NCBI RefSeq assembly: GCF_005239225.2
Contig: NC_133284.1
Location: 36,222,758-36,286,757 of the forward strand
Direction: 5' to 3'
From: Populus alba
Taxonomy: Eukaryota > Streptophyta > Magnoliopsida > Malpighiales > Salicaceae
Length of the DNA stretch: 64,000 nt
In this document: in pieces, positions 10,691-24,000 of the stretch
Position numbering within the stretch: position 1 is the first letter of the stretch
Layout of the letters: every line of letters starts with the position of its first letter
The notes under the pieces: generated by a model
Databases searched by the model: none
What the model saw: the letters and a program-made list of their open reading frames with translations, nothing else
Told to the model about the DNA's origin: nothing
Translations under genes and position numbers: made by a program

Positions 10691-12378
10691 TCATAATAAT
10701 TGTAGCTTGTTTTTGAATTCGGTAGAACTCGGTTGAGGATTTGACTCTGTCTTGTTGAGCATTGATACCTCAGCTACTCCTGTGAAGGTGGAAAGGGAAG
10801 GAGCACTTGTAGCTGGTGATGATTGTGGGGGTCTGATTGGTGATGGTGGTGCTGCACAAACTGGGATCACTGACCTTATTTGAACAGCTGGTGCAATCCT
10901 GTGAGGTTTAAACCCTCCAGTGAACATAGGCCTTGGAACATGGGCACTTGAGGGTGTATTGATGGAAATGGACGCCATTGGCGATGGATTTGTAGACCCA
11001 AAAATTCTGCTACTAATGTGGGTTGATTCGTGCTGGCTAGTGTTATCAAGCAAGGAAGTGACTGGCTTCCCAGTATTGGAGAAAGGAAATGGCCTGAATA
11101 TAGAACTTGATCCTCCGTAAAGATTGACTTGAACTTGAATTGCTGGCACTCTCCTTTTCAATGTGTTTCTTGATGACATCTGGTTTAGTACCTAACCATT
11201 CTTCTTCATCCTTTAAATGCTCTTCAAGTGGGACATGAACTTGTGATTTTCCCTTAACTTGTATTGGAATAGGCCTGTTCGATGAGTATAGAGATGGATT
11301 GTCTATATGTGAGGGCGGTGGCAAAATCTTTGAACTTGTTCTGGGCGGGGGTGGAGGAAGGAGTGACATAAAGGAGGACTTCTGCAATTGTGTTGAACCA
11401 TCTAAGGTAGAATCCAATATAAGATCCAGGAGCCTCCGATGTGGATACAGTAGAAAGTTGTTTGGGGTGGAGGAAGATGATGCACCGCTACTGTCTTTTT
11501 GCCCTCTAACCATTCTTCTTCTTGCTTGATTATGATCCCTCTTTCTTGCATATCTACCTTCATCTTTGGATCTGAAATTTGACAGTACCCTTGCCACAAC
11601 TGCTTGATCTTGTTCTTCACGAGTGTCTACTTCTTTGCTACTCAAAGAGTCCAAGTTTGGAACTGCACAAAAATATACATTGATTACACAGAAAATGCAA
11701 GTAATGATATAATGGATGTGAGAACAAACAGGAAATAGGGGATGGAATTTTTACATCTTTTCAAAGCAGACCAGGCTGCAATAGCAGCATTCTTCTCAGC
11801 TTGTTTCTTAGTCTTTGCTGGCTCACCCGTGAAATTCATACCAGCAAGCTCCACGGTACAAGTGAAAACTGGGACATGACCAGGACCTGATCTTACAGTG
11901 GTATATACAGGGAGGTTAAGCCCAGCTCTATGGGCAGTTTCTTGAAGTAGGTTCTTGTAAATTCCAGTCTCATCCTTTATTAAATTCCCAGAAAGAAACA
12001 ATAAGACTAGACTCCAGAGTAACCAAATTGAAGTCAAAATGGGTATCCATCGTTTAAACACCCTTAAGCAATCAAGAAAACTATCTAAAACAAACCAAAA
12101 AAAGAGGGATTTTGACAAAAGAAACTTACAAGAACTCTTGCTGTTAGAGACCTTGCAGGACCCCTTAAAGACAAAACATTAAGGGCAACTTCAGCAGCCG
12201 CATGCTCCGCCTGTCTCAATGTAGTGCAGTAACTTGGACTTTCAAAGATCTCACCATTAAAGTTCACAGAAGCTTTGAATCTTGGTGCATGATCGGGTCC
12301 TTCTCTAATGCAAGCATAAGAAGGGAGGTTGAAACAACTTCTTTGTGCAAGTTCTTGCAGCTGGTTCTTAAAACATAT
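10691..12378 (-). pseudogene. DRB2-like: DRB2-type double-stranded RNA-binding protein gene, reading frame broken
   Basis: Plant DRB proteins bind double-stranded RNA and assist Dicer-like enzymes in small-RNA pathways. Exon A, 12130-12378, gives dsRBD1 (KNQLQELAQRSCFNLPSY, then EGPDHAPRFKA and LRQAEHAAAEVAL) and ends in CTT|GTAAGT. Exon B, 11755-11974, gives dsRBD2 (DETGIYKNLLQETAHRAGLN, ending AEKNAAIAAWSALKR). Exon C starts at 11662 (FPNLDSLSSKE, then EEQDQAVVARVLSNFRSKDE) and runs to 10691. The basic, Pro-rich tail includes HRIAPAVQIRSVIPVCAAPP, typical of the DRB2/3/5 group. Two breaks are visible. The only well-placed ATG (12374-12376) reads ATG TTT TAA, one T too many for the expected Met-(Phe/Tyr)-Lys-Asn start, and the in-frame upstream codons are not a start. 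Exon C also needs a frame change between 11179 and 11046 to reach the conserved tail. Domain identity is certain; functionality is doubtful. An unseen upstream start exon remains possible. Confidence 0.85.
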
Positions 12379-14090
12379 CTAAGCCAAAATAGAAACACAC
12401 AGTACACACATAAATCAAACCTCTACTTGCATATGTATCTCCATCATTCCGGTCAAAACAAAAGCCAGTAAGTGACAAAAAAAAAACAACATCGAGACAA
12501 CACAGGGAAAAATCCATCATCTAAAAAGCCAAAAAAACCCCTCGAAACTAAGACAAGATTAACAAACTCACCTACTAAGGCCTGATTTCTCACTTCATCC
12601 ACATTGGCATATGCTCAAGACAAAAAAAAACATTTGCTGTTGCGCTTTCCTATTGATGTCTTGTGTGAAGAAGAAAGAGGAGGAGAAATGATATGGGGTG
12701 CTGCAGTGAAAAAAAGGTCAAAGTGAGGCTTTAAGCCTAGAGTTTAATTGCCTTTCCTTTCCTCATCTTGATAGGTTTAATTAGAGGCATAATAAATCTT
12801 CAACAATGTGGTTCAAGAAAGTAATAAAATAAATAAAATTTCCAACTCTCATTAAAAGAGGGGCGATTCTGACACCGAGGCCTGGTGTAGGCAAATTACA
12901 AAACACACCGTGGGTTAGGTTCACTGGCTACTGAAATGACAGGTTTGAGGTTTATGGCCGCAATAATCACCCCAAAGGACTGGTTTTTGACCATACAGTT
13001 ACCTCCTTCTAGACGAGTCCCCTGAATTTGACCTTCAGATATTATAATCTTGACTTCTTTTTCCAATGGATATTGCATGAGGCTGAGGCTAGGCTTATAC
13101 GAGCCTGAGGTCAGGTTGATATGAAAAATTGAAATTGGCCTAACATCACAACTGTGGACCATCTTCCATCTTCCATCTTCCAGCTTCCAGCCATGGCCAA
13201 GCCCAGTGTGCAAGCTATTGCTGGTCATAAGACCCAAATGTGTTTATCCCATGATGCAATTTAGAAATTGCTCAGAGGCAATGACAGCAATTTGACAACT
13301 TTCCAAAATTTCTAGATCCCACCTGCCATCCAAACCAAACTATTCCATGGTTGCTACCTCGACATGTTTTTGTAGCGAAGTAAAGGATAATTTTTAAAGT
13401 ATTTTTTATTTTTAAAAAATTAATTTTAAAAGTCAAGGCTGTGGATCGTTTTTCTCGGCTTGAGAAATATTTGTGCGCTGTGACTGTTGAATTGAATTAT
13501 TGCAAAGTGTCATTTACCTGAATTGACTATAGAGTGCGGATGGTTCGAGCATGGCGCTACAACTCTCCTAAAACCAGGTTCTGGTTTGGATTCTGATGCA
13601 TGTGTTCACCACACTTCATCAATGCATCCCTTTCATCACCCTAAAACAATGAAGCTGCCGTAAGGTAAATTTAGGGTTATGCATGCTTGACCCCATTATT
13701 AATTGCAGGCCCAAAGGCAACAAAAAGAGGAATCAAGCTGGTGGCAGTCAAAACCATTGGCTCCCTGATTGAAAGGAGGAATCATAGGAAAGCACTGACT
13801 GATTCCTCAAATAAAATGAGATTGAACACTAACTAATTCCAGAAATACAAGAGTCAAAACTGACAATAGCTCACTCATACTAACAACACACCATTCCATT
13901 CCACACCCTAAAAGCACAATGGTCAAACCAACAAAGACTTTCAAGCACCCCCTCTAAAGTTTTCCCATATTCCACATAATATATAGTTCGGAGGTTGAAT
14001 AACCATCCATTTGGTCAGCAATCACCCCCAGCACTCATCAAATCAGTTAATCTTCCATTACCTAGGTTTGGATGGTGGTCAAATCCACAA
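12379..14090. other. DRB 5' flank and PAT 3' flank
   Basis: On the minus strand, 12541-12640 contains a possible 5' untranslated exon ending in GTAG|GTGAGT (donor at 12570-12575 on plus). It has no open start frame that joins exon A. The minus-strand open frame at 12896-13237 (113 codons) has ordinary composition but no recognised domain and no homologue I can name. The rest is 3' flank of the palmitoyltransferase gene. Confidence 0.45.
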
Positions 14091-17000
14091 CTATGATTGT
14101 CGGTTCTCAGTTGTTAAGCTTCCACTGCTGCTCCCACCACCCACACGGTTAGATTCCCCCACTCTAGCTGCCAAAGCAAGAACTTCAGGTGACATCTCCC
14201 AGCTTCCACTTTTTCTTCCCCAACTCGATCGCCTAGGATGTAATCCACCACGGTCGCCAACTTCATCTACTGTGGTCCTGACATCCGGGGATAACTCGCC
14301 TAGTTCACCATCTTTTATGTTCAACCGATCATTGTTGGCAGGTTGTCCTTCGCCATCAGCCATAGCACTCATGTCTCCCCATACAGTTTTCCTACCCATT
14401 TCTATGTCACCGACAGCTTTACCCATATTTGGACTCATGAAGCCCCCAACAAGTGTCCGGGTGGGTAATGCAGGTTCCTGGGGCACCTTCGCCCTGAAAT
14501 TGTTCTTAGAAGGGGGGATACTGGAGCAAAAGATCTCCTTGAAGTTCTCCACCAATCCTTTATAAAAAGGATTTGCCCGCCTATCATAGCGATATCGGAA
14601 ATTCTCATAAGTGGTCTGAACAAGCAAGGAGAGCATTAGTGAAAGTGTACAGTTGATTACAAGGGAGAGTTCCATTCAGAGAGTGAATGAATGTACTTCT
14701 CCATAAAAGAGTTATGAAAAGAGGAACCTTGTTCTCTTACCTGATTTGTGCTGATGAGATACAAATGGAAGGCAGTGAGACCACCGACAAACCACATTGA
14801 TATGAACGTGTAAATTATTAAAACAATGGACGCAGGGGTTTTCATCATTGCTTTCCAAGTTGAGATGTTCTCTGATCCCATAATCTTCCTAATGTAGACC
14901 CAGCAGAAAGCAAAAACATATATACAAAGAAGGGTCGTTGATAAGACAAACATGAAGAAGAATCGATAATTTCTCTGCACCCAGAAGCATATCAATCAAA
15001 GTAAGGAGTGATGACACTCGAAAAGACCACCAAGACACCAAACAAAATCCAGCTATTTTCCATGCCAGCAACTTGAGAAAAATTAATTCTAGAAACTTAA
15101 CATCAGAATCTGCTCGTTTATATACATGAACCATCTAGATTCAATATGTTTTATATTTCATTAAGTTTTCAGATTATCAGTAAGGAGTTGTGACCATATG
15201 TGTTCAAACACATCAAAGTTTGTGATAGCATCAACAAGAAAGGACTGACAGGTCCATATCAAGTTGAATTTTCCTGGTTAAAGAAAGCAGAACCTAACTT
15301 CAAGCTTGGGGTTCATCTAATTGTCATCCTTCAGCAGAAACAGCATTTCAGGAGGAGAGATGCACTGCAATATAACTAATTATCCTATCCAATTGATAGT
15401 GCTGAAGATCATTGTTACCGCTACAGTCACAACCACATAAAAAAAAAAAGGATCACTTACCAAGCCAATACATTGCCCAACCCAAGGGCAGTGATGGTCA
15501 AATCTTTCAACACAGTTATTGCATATTGAACAATGCGAGCAGCGAGGTGGTCTGTAAAGCATGCAAGTATCACAATACTTAACCTTCACAGTCATTCCAT
15601 TGAATTCCACCTCCTTAACACGTGGCAGACGTAATTGTGGAGTCTGACCAGATCCAACATCTGCACTCCCATCAAAGCCTTCAGGTTCTGGTGGATGTGC
15701 ATTGCGTGGAATTATGCCAGGATCCCTTCCAGATGTTAGCAGGAGAAGAACTAAATCCTGAGACATCAGAGACATTTATGAGCTTCATGTTCAGTATTAC
15801 AGAAACAGTTTCCCTATCATGCCCAGGAAAGACATTCAAGAGAGATTTCAGGACAGATTTAGAGCTTTCTCTCCGGGAACAGGATAGCCCTTTACAACAC
15901 CATCACCATCCTCAAAATTAGGGTAACAAGTGCTTTACATGCATGGCAAGAGCTACATAAGTGTACACAGGTCAAAACAGCATGGTGCAAGGTCTGAAAT
16001 GCATTGGTTGTAGCAGATGAATCAGAAAAGGCAAAAACAGAATAAAATGGGGGATAATAACTGCATATCCCCAAACAATAAGGACATGGTATGATCCAAT
16101 CCTGGCATTCACATGATATTTTGCTAGACAAGGCCACATAACTTACATTTCATATCACAAGCTACCCTAGCTTACATGGTAACCCTAACACCAGCCTATC
16201 CAAATGATATACAAAAGAAAAAATGTATAAAGGCTTTGGTAGAGACAAAATGAGCATTAACATCTGATCAATTATGTATAATCAGAACACCCTGAAATTG
16301 AATTATTATAACCAGTTGGCAATTATGGTATAATGCTGCAAATACCCTTTTCTAATTCACTTATAAATCTAATTGGATTAGGTTGGTTATTAATGATGAC
16401 ATAGATGGTTATTCATTGTTAATTCCCTAAAAAAAATTTCTATTGCTAACAGTGATCCAATAGTTCCTTGATTGCTTTAAGCATATAATCAAGAAATTAA
16501 ACCTGGACCCGTAAAACTCTAAAAAGATATTTCAGTCAAATTGTAACTAAAAATTCATTTTTACTCGCACATTAGTGTAGTTATCTTCCAATCTATTGCA
16601 ATATTTTAAATTTCTTTTCAATATATTTCTTGTACTTTGAAAGAAAGTCTTTTGGGTGAAACTTCATAAGATTTGAACCATACATAGTCCAATGATTTTC
16701 TTGAACCTCATCTTATGCAGAACAATACCATTCTTATTCAGTTCCAAAATTTCCTTTCCAGGTTCTCTAATGCTAAGCATTTTGCCAATGTGATTACCAT
16801 TGTAAAAAAAAATATTGTCATAGTTCACATATGCATGGTCAAATCACAAACTCAACCCAGGGTATTATTGATTTCTAATTTGTTACATTATTATTGTCTA
16901 AAGTTGGTTGTTATTGTTAATGTTGTTCTGTAAATGACTATTGATAAACAATAATGATATTGAAAAGATCAAAATCAATATATGTTTAATAATTAAATTT

Positions 17001-20000
17001 CTTGCTTTTATTTTATTTTATTAAGATTCACATGTTAAGAACATATTGTATCACGAGCATCACATGTGATGCAACAAGCTAGTATACAGAAACACTTACA
17101 ATGATCTATTTCAATTTTTTTCCAATAATATTTAGGTACATAGTATGCATGTGCGCATGTGTGACAGAATACATGATATATGTGAATGCATATATCATTG
17201 AAGTGCAAACTCCTGCTTTTTAGGAGATTGGTTAATTGACAATACCTAGAATGCTATGCAAAGGATTTGCTTGCAACAATATGATCATTATTCATAATAA
17301 GAAGAGTCTATGCAGTAAAAGCGAAGCAAACATGGTAAGTAGAGGCCACAAACTAGGGTAGAGACAAGCTGGGGTTATGTATTGGATATTCAATGAGATT
17401 GCATGGAAAACTTCAGAATGGTAAGACACAGCACATCGACTCACTATCCTCTGCCAAAACTGGTGAAATGGTGATGCGTAACAGCATAATGCTATATAAT
17501 AAACCACCAAACATTTATCCCTCTTGAAAACTCATCATTCTAAACAACTAACAAAATCAAGAAAGTACCTCAACAATGCACACCCTTGAAGCAATATCTT
17601 TTACAGAAGACATTCATCCACTAAACCTGCTCTACAAATTACTATAATCAGTTCCCACAACTCACGCCTCTTATCCCCAATCTATATGATTAAGCAATAT
17701 TTCCTATCCTGTCCAGCTTACAAACAACCTACTGTATATTTAACTTATGCTCTAAATTTCAGCATGGACAAATCTTAATGCCTACCCTTGAACCCCCACC
17801 ATAACAACCCCCTTCTTTCTCCTGCCATCCTCTTTAGATGGATGAACAAGACTGGTTAAAATTGTGCTTAAAACTTTACTGGTGGCTCTCCAATAATCCC
17901 TGGCAGTGTACCAAAATAAAAACTACCCCATCTGGGTTCTCTGATATCTGAACCACATGCCAGAATTGGCTACCACTGTTGCCAAGAGGCTTTGAGGCAC
18001 TCCGGTGAGGCCACGACGCCTTTATTGGCCTTTATTAGCCTTAAGTGATGAATTTCAATGAAGCGCTGCCAAGGTGAGCACCCTGTGAGTGGGCACCAGG
18101 TATTAAAGCAAACACCTGCTTGAAATACTTCGTTTTCTATTGGATTTTTTTTTTAACTGATTTATGTTTTGACCTATTTGTCTATTTTTTAATTTACCAC
18201 GAGAAACAACTTAGGGGTACTTTTGTAAAAAAAACAAAGTTTAGGATAAAATAGAATAAAAAATCATTAAAGTGGGAGACATACAATCAAGAAAGGATAC
18301 TTGAAGAGAAACACCAACCACACTTTGCGTTGAACAGAGTCAGAGAACAACAACATAAGTACAGAACAAGAAAGCTTGGATGAAGATGTTTTTGAAGATT
18401 AATGAATAATGAATATGATAATTAAGTTTGCTTTTTAATCTATTTAGCTACTTACTACTTTAAATTATCTTATTTTGTTTTAAGGGTGAGAAATATAACT
18501 CTATACAACTATGTTATGGTCATTTATATTTTCTTTTGATTTTCTAATGATCAAATCTTAATTGGAAAGATATATATTTTAGAATTAAATAATATAATAT
18601 AATACAATACATATATTTTCTTTTAATCTATAGTATATCGCCTTGGTTCATTCAGGTGTGCACCTAGTGCCTCGTGCGTCTTTTAGCGCCTTTCACCTTT
18701 GACAACACTGTTGACTACTATAATCTTTACCAATAAAATGAAGGGGGGGGGAATACAGGGTCAACAAAAACATTGTTGAAACTGCTATTTTCAATTACAA
18801 GGTAAATTAAACATGTAAAAGGAACCTAAATGTGTTTGCAGAGAGAGTGAGAGTGGGAGTGGGATGTGTTTGTGTGTGTATGTGTGTTGAGCAAGAGAGA
18901 GAGAGCTCACATAAATAGTGAATACAACAGCAACTGCCATTATTGATATTCCCCAATCATCTGAAAAATCATCCATCAGCTTTCTGGCGACAAAGATACA
19001 GAATAGTGCTACTGGAGCAACAATCAGGAATATAGTCAACGCAAGCGATCTTACATCTGGTCCAAAAATAAACCTTCCTCGAAGAAAAAATATCTGCAGA
19101 AGAACATAATTCCAGTAAGTTCTTTGGAAAAAAATTGAAAAAACTGTGTGGTCAATGCTGACTCTAAGTCCTGGGATCAACTAAAGTCTCACCATAAGCA
19201 CGTTGGAAGCTGAATACTACACTTACAGTTCATCAATCTCAATTTCACATAGTTTGCCACATGGTCAATCAACCACAATTCAATCAATATCAGTTTCACT
19301 AACATTATATCACTATTTACAATGAGAAACAGGGTTAAGAAGCTCTCATAAATTGTAAGAACTCAACCAGTTCTTGTTCAGCATCTAAAACCTCTGAATC
19401 AAACAATCAATTATGCATGTGATTTTCCTATTTCATCTTTCTTTATTTCTTATTCTACTTTTATTGTTAAATTTATACTAATCCCAAAGGAGGAGCATAG
19501 ATTTATAGCGTGCAGAAGAATAAGTTCATGGATTCCCAGCAATCATTTCAATTTTCGATATAACAGAGAGAAAAATGAGAATCACAAATATCAAACAAAC
19601 ACAAAAAATAATTGCACTTCCACTGGGTGGTTATAAGACCACCCCTGATTTAAGAAAAAGCCAAATCACCCCGTTACCATTCAAACAATCCTGAAACTTA
19701 AGCTACCAATTTAGAAGTCAAAACCACATCACATATCATTTTTTCCCATCAATCCTTCGAATTTCTTGTTAGTTTTACTCGCAAAAGTGCAATTTGTTTC
19801 CCGGGTGCTGAATCTTATCATCACGATATTGACTTAAACAATCCCTTTCCATTTAATTAAAGGCCAAATAACTACAAAACCGAGTTCAACCTTGCCAAAT
19901 ATAGCTGATAATTGGTGCACTCAATATTTTACTGAAAGGGGTTCATCGAAATTAGATTTTTTGCTGTTGCTGTAAACATTAACTCATCTGAAACTAGCAT

Positions 20001-20302
20001 TTGTTACATTTTTTTGTGATTTGACTTGTACAGTTGAAAGTAGCTCTAAAGTCTGCATCTTTTCTTTCTTTTTTTGCTTATTCAGATTCTCATTGAAAAG
20101 ATACAGAAAAGGTGTAAAAAAATATGAGAATATTGGCATCTATCAGTCAATAAAAGGTTTAAAAACACAATAGTGACAGAAAAATGATAAATGAGTGACT
20201 TACGTTACTGCCTTTCCAAGTTTGATAAACCCGCAAATCACCCGACCCGACTCCATTGGATCCAGTGTCCGATGATCCCTTTGGTGGTGGAACCACATAC
20301 AT
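14091..20302 (-). CDS. PAT: DHHC-type protein S-acyltransferase (PAT05/PAT06-like)
   Basis: Integral membrane enzyme that transfers palmitate from acyl-CoA to cysteines of target proteins. Five exons join in frame: 20204-20302, 18911-19093, 15461-15757, 14741-14974 and 14091-14615, giving 445 residues. The start is [11 protein letters not shown] at 20300-20302; the stop is at 14091-14093. Exon 1 ends with [12 protein letters not shown]. Two membrane segments lie at about residues 48-69 and 80-101. The DPG motif is at 106-108. The Cys-rich domain reads [18 protein letters not shown], with DHHC at 181-184 (Cys184 is the expected acyl-accepting residue). Two further membrane segments are in exon 4. 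The TTxE motif (TTYE) is at 272-275. A Ser-rich tail contains [12 protein letters not shown]. Motif order and length match the Arabidopsis At3g26935/At5g41060 clade. All splice sites are GT-AG. Intron 2 (3.15 kb) carries a hAT-type insertion. Nothing looks broken. Confidence 0.95.
17974..18710. mobile_element. Non-autonomous hAT-type element in PAT intron 2
   Basis: The left end CACTGTTGCCAAGAGGC and the right end (reverse complement CAGTGTTGTCAAAGGTG) form an imperfect terminal inverted repeat. The element is flanked by 8 bp repeats TTGGCTAC (17966-17973) and TTGACTAC (18711-18718), 7 of 8 identical. An 8 bp duplication plus a CA(G/C)TGTTG terminus is the hAT pattern. At 737 bp it contains no transposase frame, so it is a passenger element. 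It lies well inside the intron. Confidence 0.8.
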
Positions 20303-20640
20303 TTCTCAATCGAATCTCTCTCTTCCTCTATCTCTATCTCTAAAACTCTCAATTCAAATCCCTCATAAACCCTATAAAACCATTAAAAATTACAGCTTTG
20401 ACAAAGACTCTCTCTCTTTATTAGGCTTTCATGAACGTGGTTGGGCGGCTGCCGGTGGTGGCGGTGGCGGTGGTGGTGGCGGTGGCGGGGGTTTTCCCGG
20501 TGTATTCGGGAGTGACAGAAGGAAGGGGAGGGGAGAGTTTGATGTGGTGTGATGTGTATGTGGTAGCTTAACAGGAATGGAGAGAGGGTGATGTGGCGAG
20601 AAGTGATTGCATGTGATTGAGTGAGACGGACCGGGGTAGT
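20303..20640 (-). promoter_or_regulatory. Predicted 5' UTR and promoter side of the palmitoyltransferase gene
   Basis: Upstream of the start codon on minus there are GA-rich tracts (AGAGAGAG-type at 20320-20345 and 20408-20420) and a GCC/ACC-rich stretch at 20450-20490, common in plant leaders. No certain TATA box was identified. The plus-strand open frame at 20256-20552 is antisense to this leader and is rejected. Confidence 0.4.
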
Positions 20641-22039
20641 GGTGGACCGGGCTTGGTTGGTTTTTTAGCTAACAGGGAAACAGAGAGGTATGGTTTTCAC
20701 TCTGATTTCTTTTTATCTTTTTTTAACATTTAATTATTATTATTTAATTCATTTATTTGAAATATAAAAACTAATTTCATCGGGTTTAAAAAAAACGAAT
20801 GACTTTATAAATCATCTCACGAATTTGTTGATCAGGCCACAATCCATATTAACTTTTATTTTTAAAAATAATATTATTTTAATTAATTCTTGTTAGTTTA
20901 TATTAACCTGAATAACAATAAAAAATCGGGTTTAATAACTTTATGTAAGGGGGAAAATGCAGTATATTAATAATTATTATTCTGTTTTCTTTCTTTGGCG
21001 GCACAAGGTAGGTCTCCTTCTGCCTCCCACTTGAATACTTATTGTCATTTGTTAAGTTTCAGTTTTTTTTTTTTATTATTATTTTGTTTTTTTTCACGTT
21101 TAATTTCAAAGCCTAATATTATATTAATAGTTGTTTTTTAAAGTGTTTTTTACTTGAAAAATACATCAAAATAATATATTTTTTACTTTTTTAAAATTTA
21201 TTTTTAATATCAAAAAATCAAAACAATTTAAAAACACTAAAAAAATTAATTAGAAAGCAAAAAAAAAAAACTTTTTTTTTTTGTAAATACTTTTAAAACA
21301 CCAAAACAAATCATCTACACCAAACTAAAAAACTCATCAAAATTATTTTTTTTATTTTATCTTGATTAAGAATATTTGCTTCCTTCTTTAGATTTAAAAA
21401 ATTTAGTTTTCAAACTTAGAAGTAAATATTTTTAAAAATTTATTAGAATACACTAGGTCAATGTGAAAATAAATCTTTAAAATCAATATTTTGAACATAA
21501 AAGAAGTTGAATTGAATCACGCCCTACCCTCTCATGAAATCTTGGATTCATAACTCTATCTTCTAATAAAAAAAAATAGAAGACGAAGAAATGAACAAGA
21601 CAATTCAACCACGACACTATCTCTTATGTGACCACTCTAGCAGCCCGGTAGAGTCATGCTAGATGTTTGTTGCATATGAATATGGCTTTTTAGATTCATG
21701 TATTTAGTCTGTTTTTTTATGGGTCATTCTCTAAAAAAAAAATACTAATTTAATTTAATAATTCAAATTATTAAATAAAATTTTAAAAATAAATTTATAT
21801 TATTTTTTAACATAAAAATTACTCTGTTTTTCAATGTTCATCAATATTAATGTTTTTCTCTGTTTTGTATCTCATAGCCCTCATGTCACATTTATGGAAA
21901 CTCCATCTAACTCATTTCTTGAAAAAAGAAACTTGACACTCAAATATTTTTGTTCGTTAAGCTAAATATCACTGTAGTGATAGATAGGAATGATTATTTT
22001 TTATTTGTTTTGGTTTTTATTAAAAAAAAAACTTAATTG

Positions 22040-22330
22040 ATAATTTAAAAAAAACCGTAACCGGTTTCAAATCAACCGGTTTTAATTCAGTTTTTTAAAA
22101 CAAAAACCAGGTCAAACCGGTTTTTTTGGTTTGGCTTTGACTCAGTTTTTTCTGGTTTTGGGATTAGTTTGGCTCGGTTTTTTTTTAATTTTTTTTGGTT
22201 TTTTCTGGTTTGGATTCAGTTTGGTTTTTTTAGTTTCAGACTTATAAAACCGAAACCGAACTAAACCGGTTAGTTTTTTTCAAAATTTTAATCGATTTAA
22301 TTGGTTTTTTTTTCACGGTTCAATTTTTTA
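22040..22330. repeat. ACCGGTTT / GGTTTGGTTTT-rich low-complexity repeat
   Basis: Dense runs of AACCGGTTT, GGTTTTTT and GGTTTGG fill this interval. CCG-containing ends face each other (AAAACCGTAACCGGTTTC on the left, TTTCACGGTTCAA on the right), suggesting a collapsed inverted-repeat element. It is non-coding. Confidence 0.5.
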
Positions 22331-22949
22331 ATTATTTTTTTTAATTTTATTTTAATTTAATTAGTTTTTTTTACAAAACCCTAGTGATCGATGCTAAAGT
22401 TCTTTCTGGCTCAAGAACAATTATTTCTCGTGTTTGAGCTGCACGGATCGATCTTCCATATAATTATGTGTCTTTCCAATTAATCTTGTGCTAGCAAGCG
22501 GCTCAAAGTATAGGCAACCTACTTTAATTATCAGTTGTGTAACCTACGGTTCGATGCAATAAGTAATTGTTACTTGAAGAAAAATTTAGCTCAACCTTGC
22601 CTGTTAAGCTTTGTGATTCCAGACTAGCAGGCTAGGTAGTGCCCCTTCAGCTGGTATTTACAAAAGATTAAACAATATCTTTCGAGGTGGAGCTGCACGC
22701 GCTTTCTTTTTATCCAGACAAGTAAGTATGAAAGAGAATTACAAGATCTTGAGATAAATGGACAAGGCACCATTAATCAAGTACAAGAAAAAAATTTATT
22801 TCTTTTGAACAAAATTATTAAACCCCTCTAGTCCATGATCCAGCAAACAAACCAAAATAATAATAAAAATATGTTCAAAATAATCTGGGAAAAAAACAAT
22901 GTAGTTTAATGTTTAGCCAATTAATTATGAAAAAATAAAATTAGATAAA

Positions 22950-24000
22950 ACAGGGATAAAAAAAACCTGGCTCGATTTAACCCGAGATGGTATAATAAAC
23001 ATGAACTTGGATAATAAAAAGTCAAATCAGGTAAACTTCTTTCAAATCTATGATCCAGGTCATAAGACTGAGATAGCTTAATAAAAAATAAATTAAAAAA
23101 CAACATAGCCTATTTTTTTTATATATAAAAAAATCGAATGATAAAATTGAAAGAAAGAATAAGTAAAAATAAAAAAAGAATGAGGATGTTAATCTGTGTT
23201 AAACTGTTCAAACTCATTACTCGGGTTATTAGACTGGAAGCACTATGCATAAAAAAAATCACGAAAGTCCATTCCCAAACCAATCAAATATTAAATGATG
23301 AAATTAAAAAAAAAAAATTTAATTATACAAAATGACACAAAACAAAAATAGAAGTTAAAAAATAATAGGGATAAAAAATTAAAAAAAAAAAATTAGAGAA
23401 CAAAATCAAAAATAAAAATCACTTTAAATAAAAGGACTAAAAAAAATAAGGATCAAATTAGAAAAAAAAATAATATACCATAAATTTAGATTGAAAGCTA
23501 AATTAAAAACCAATAAAACTTTTACAAAAAATCCAAAGAAAAAAATAAAAATAAAAAGAATAAGGTATTGAAAAAAATAATATATCACAAATTGGGATTG
23601 AAAGATGAAATTAAAAAAATAAAACTTTTATAAAAGGACCAATAACAAAAATAAAAAAAATCAAAAAATAAGGATTGAAGTTGAGTATCAACAACAAAAA
23701 GGACCAACTTGTAATTTTTTAGATAGAAAAAAAAAAGAAGAAAAAACTCAATCAATGATAAACCTCCCCACCATTATCGGACAAACACCACACCAACAAG
23801 AAGAGGACATGTCGACACTTTTAACAACATGATGAAAGGATATTTTTTGCCATTGGAAAGTGTTGCACGCGCCACCGCAAGTGTGCAGGTGCCTCTCATG
23901 CATGGACGCATGTGCCACACTTGCTAACAATTTTTGTAATTTAAATAATAATTAATTTTTATTAAAAAAAAATCAAATTACTCTCGAGGAATATGATAAT
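22950..24000. repeat. Unclassified dispersed repeat, copy B
   Basis: Partner of the 4030-5150 copy. It contains two adjacent diverged blocks (about 23470-23575 and 23578-23700) each with CA(C/T)AAATT(G/T)(G/A)GATTGAAAG-like and AAAACTTTTA phrases, so part of it is internally tandem. It is non-coding and its borders are approximate. Confidence 0.45.

Noticed and set aside
12896..13237. 113-codon minus-strand frame upstream of the DRB gene
   Set aside because: No domain, no recognised family, and no adjoining exons; could be chance in a slightly GC-richer patch.
14011..14565. 184-codon plus-strand frame
   Set aside because: Antisense to the last exon of the palmitoyltransferase, whose minus-strand protein matches its family closely.
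20256..20552. 98-codon plus-strand frame with poly-Gly
   Set aside because: Antisense to exon 1 and the leader of the palmitoyltransferase; low-complexity composition.
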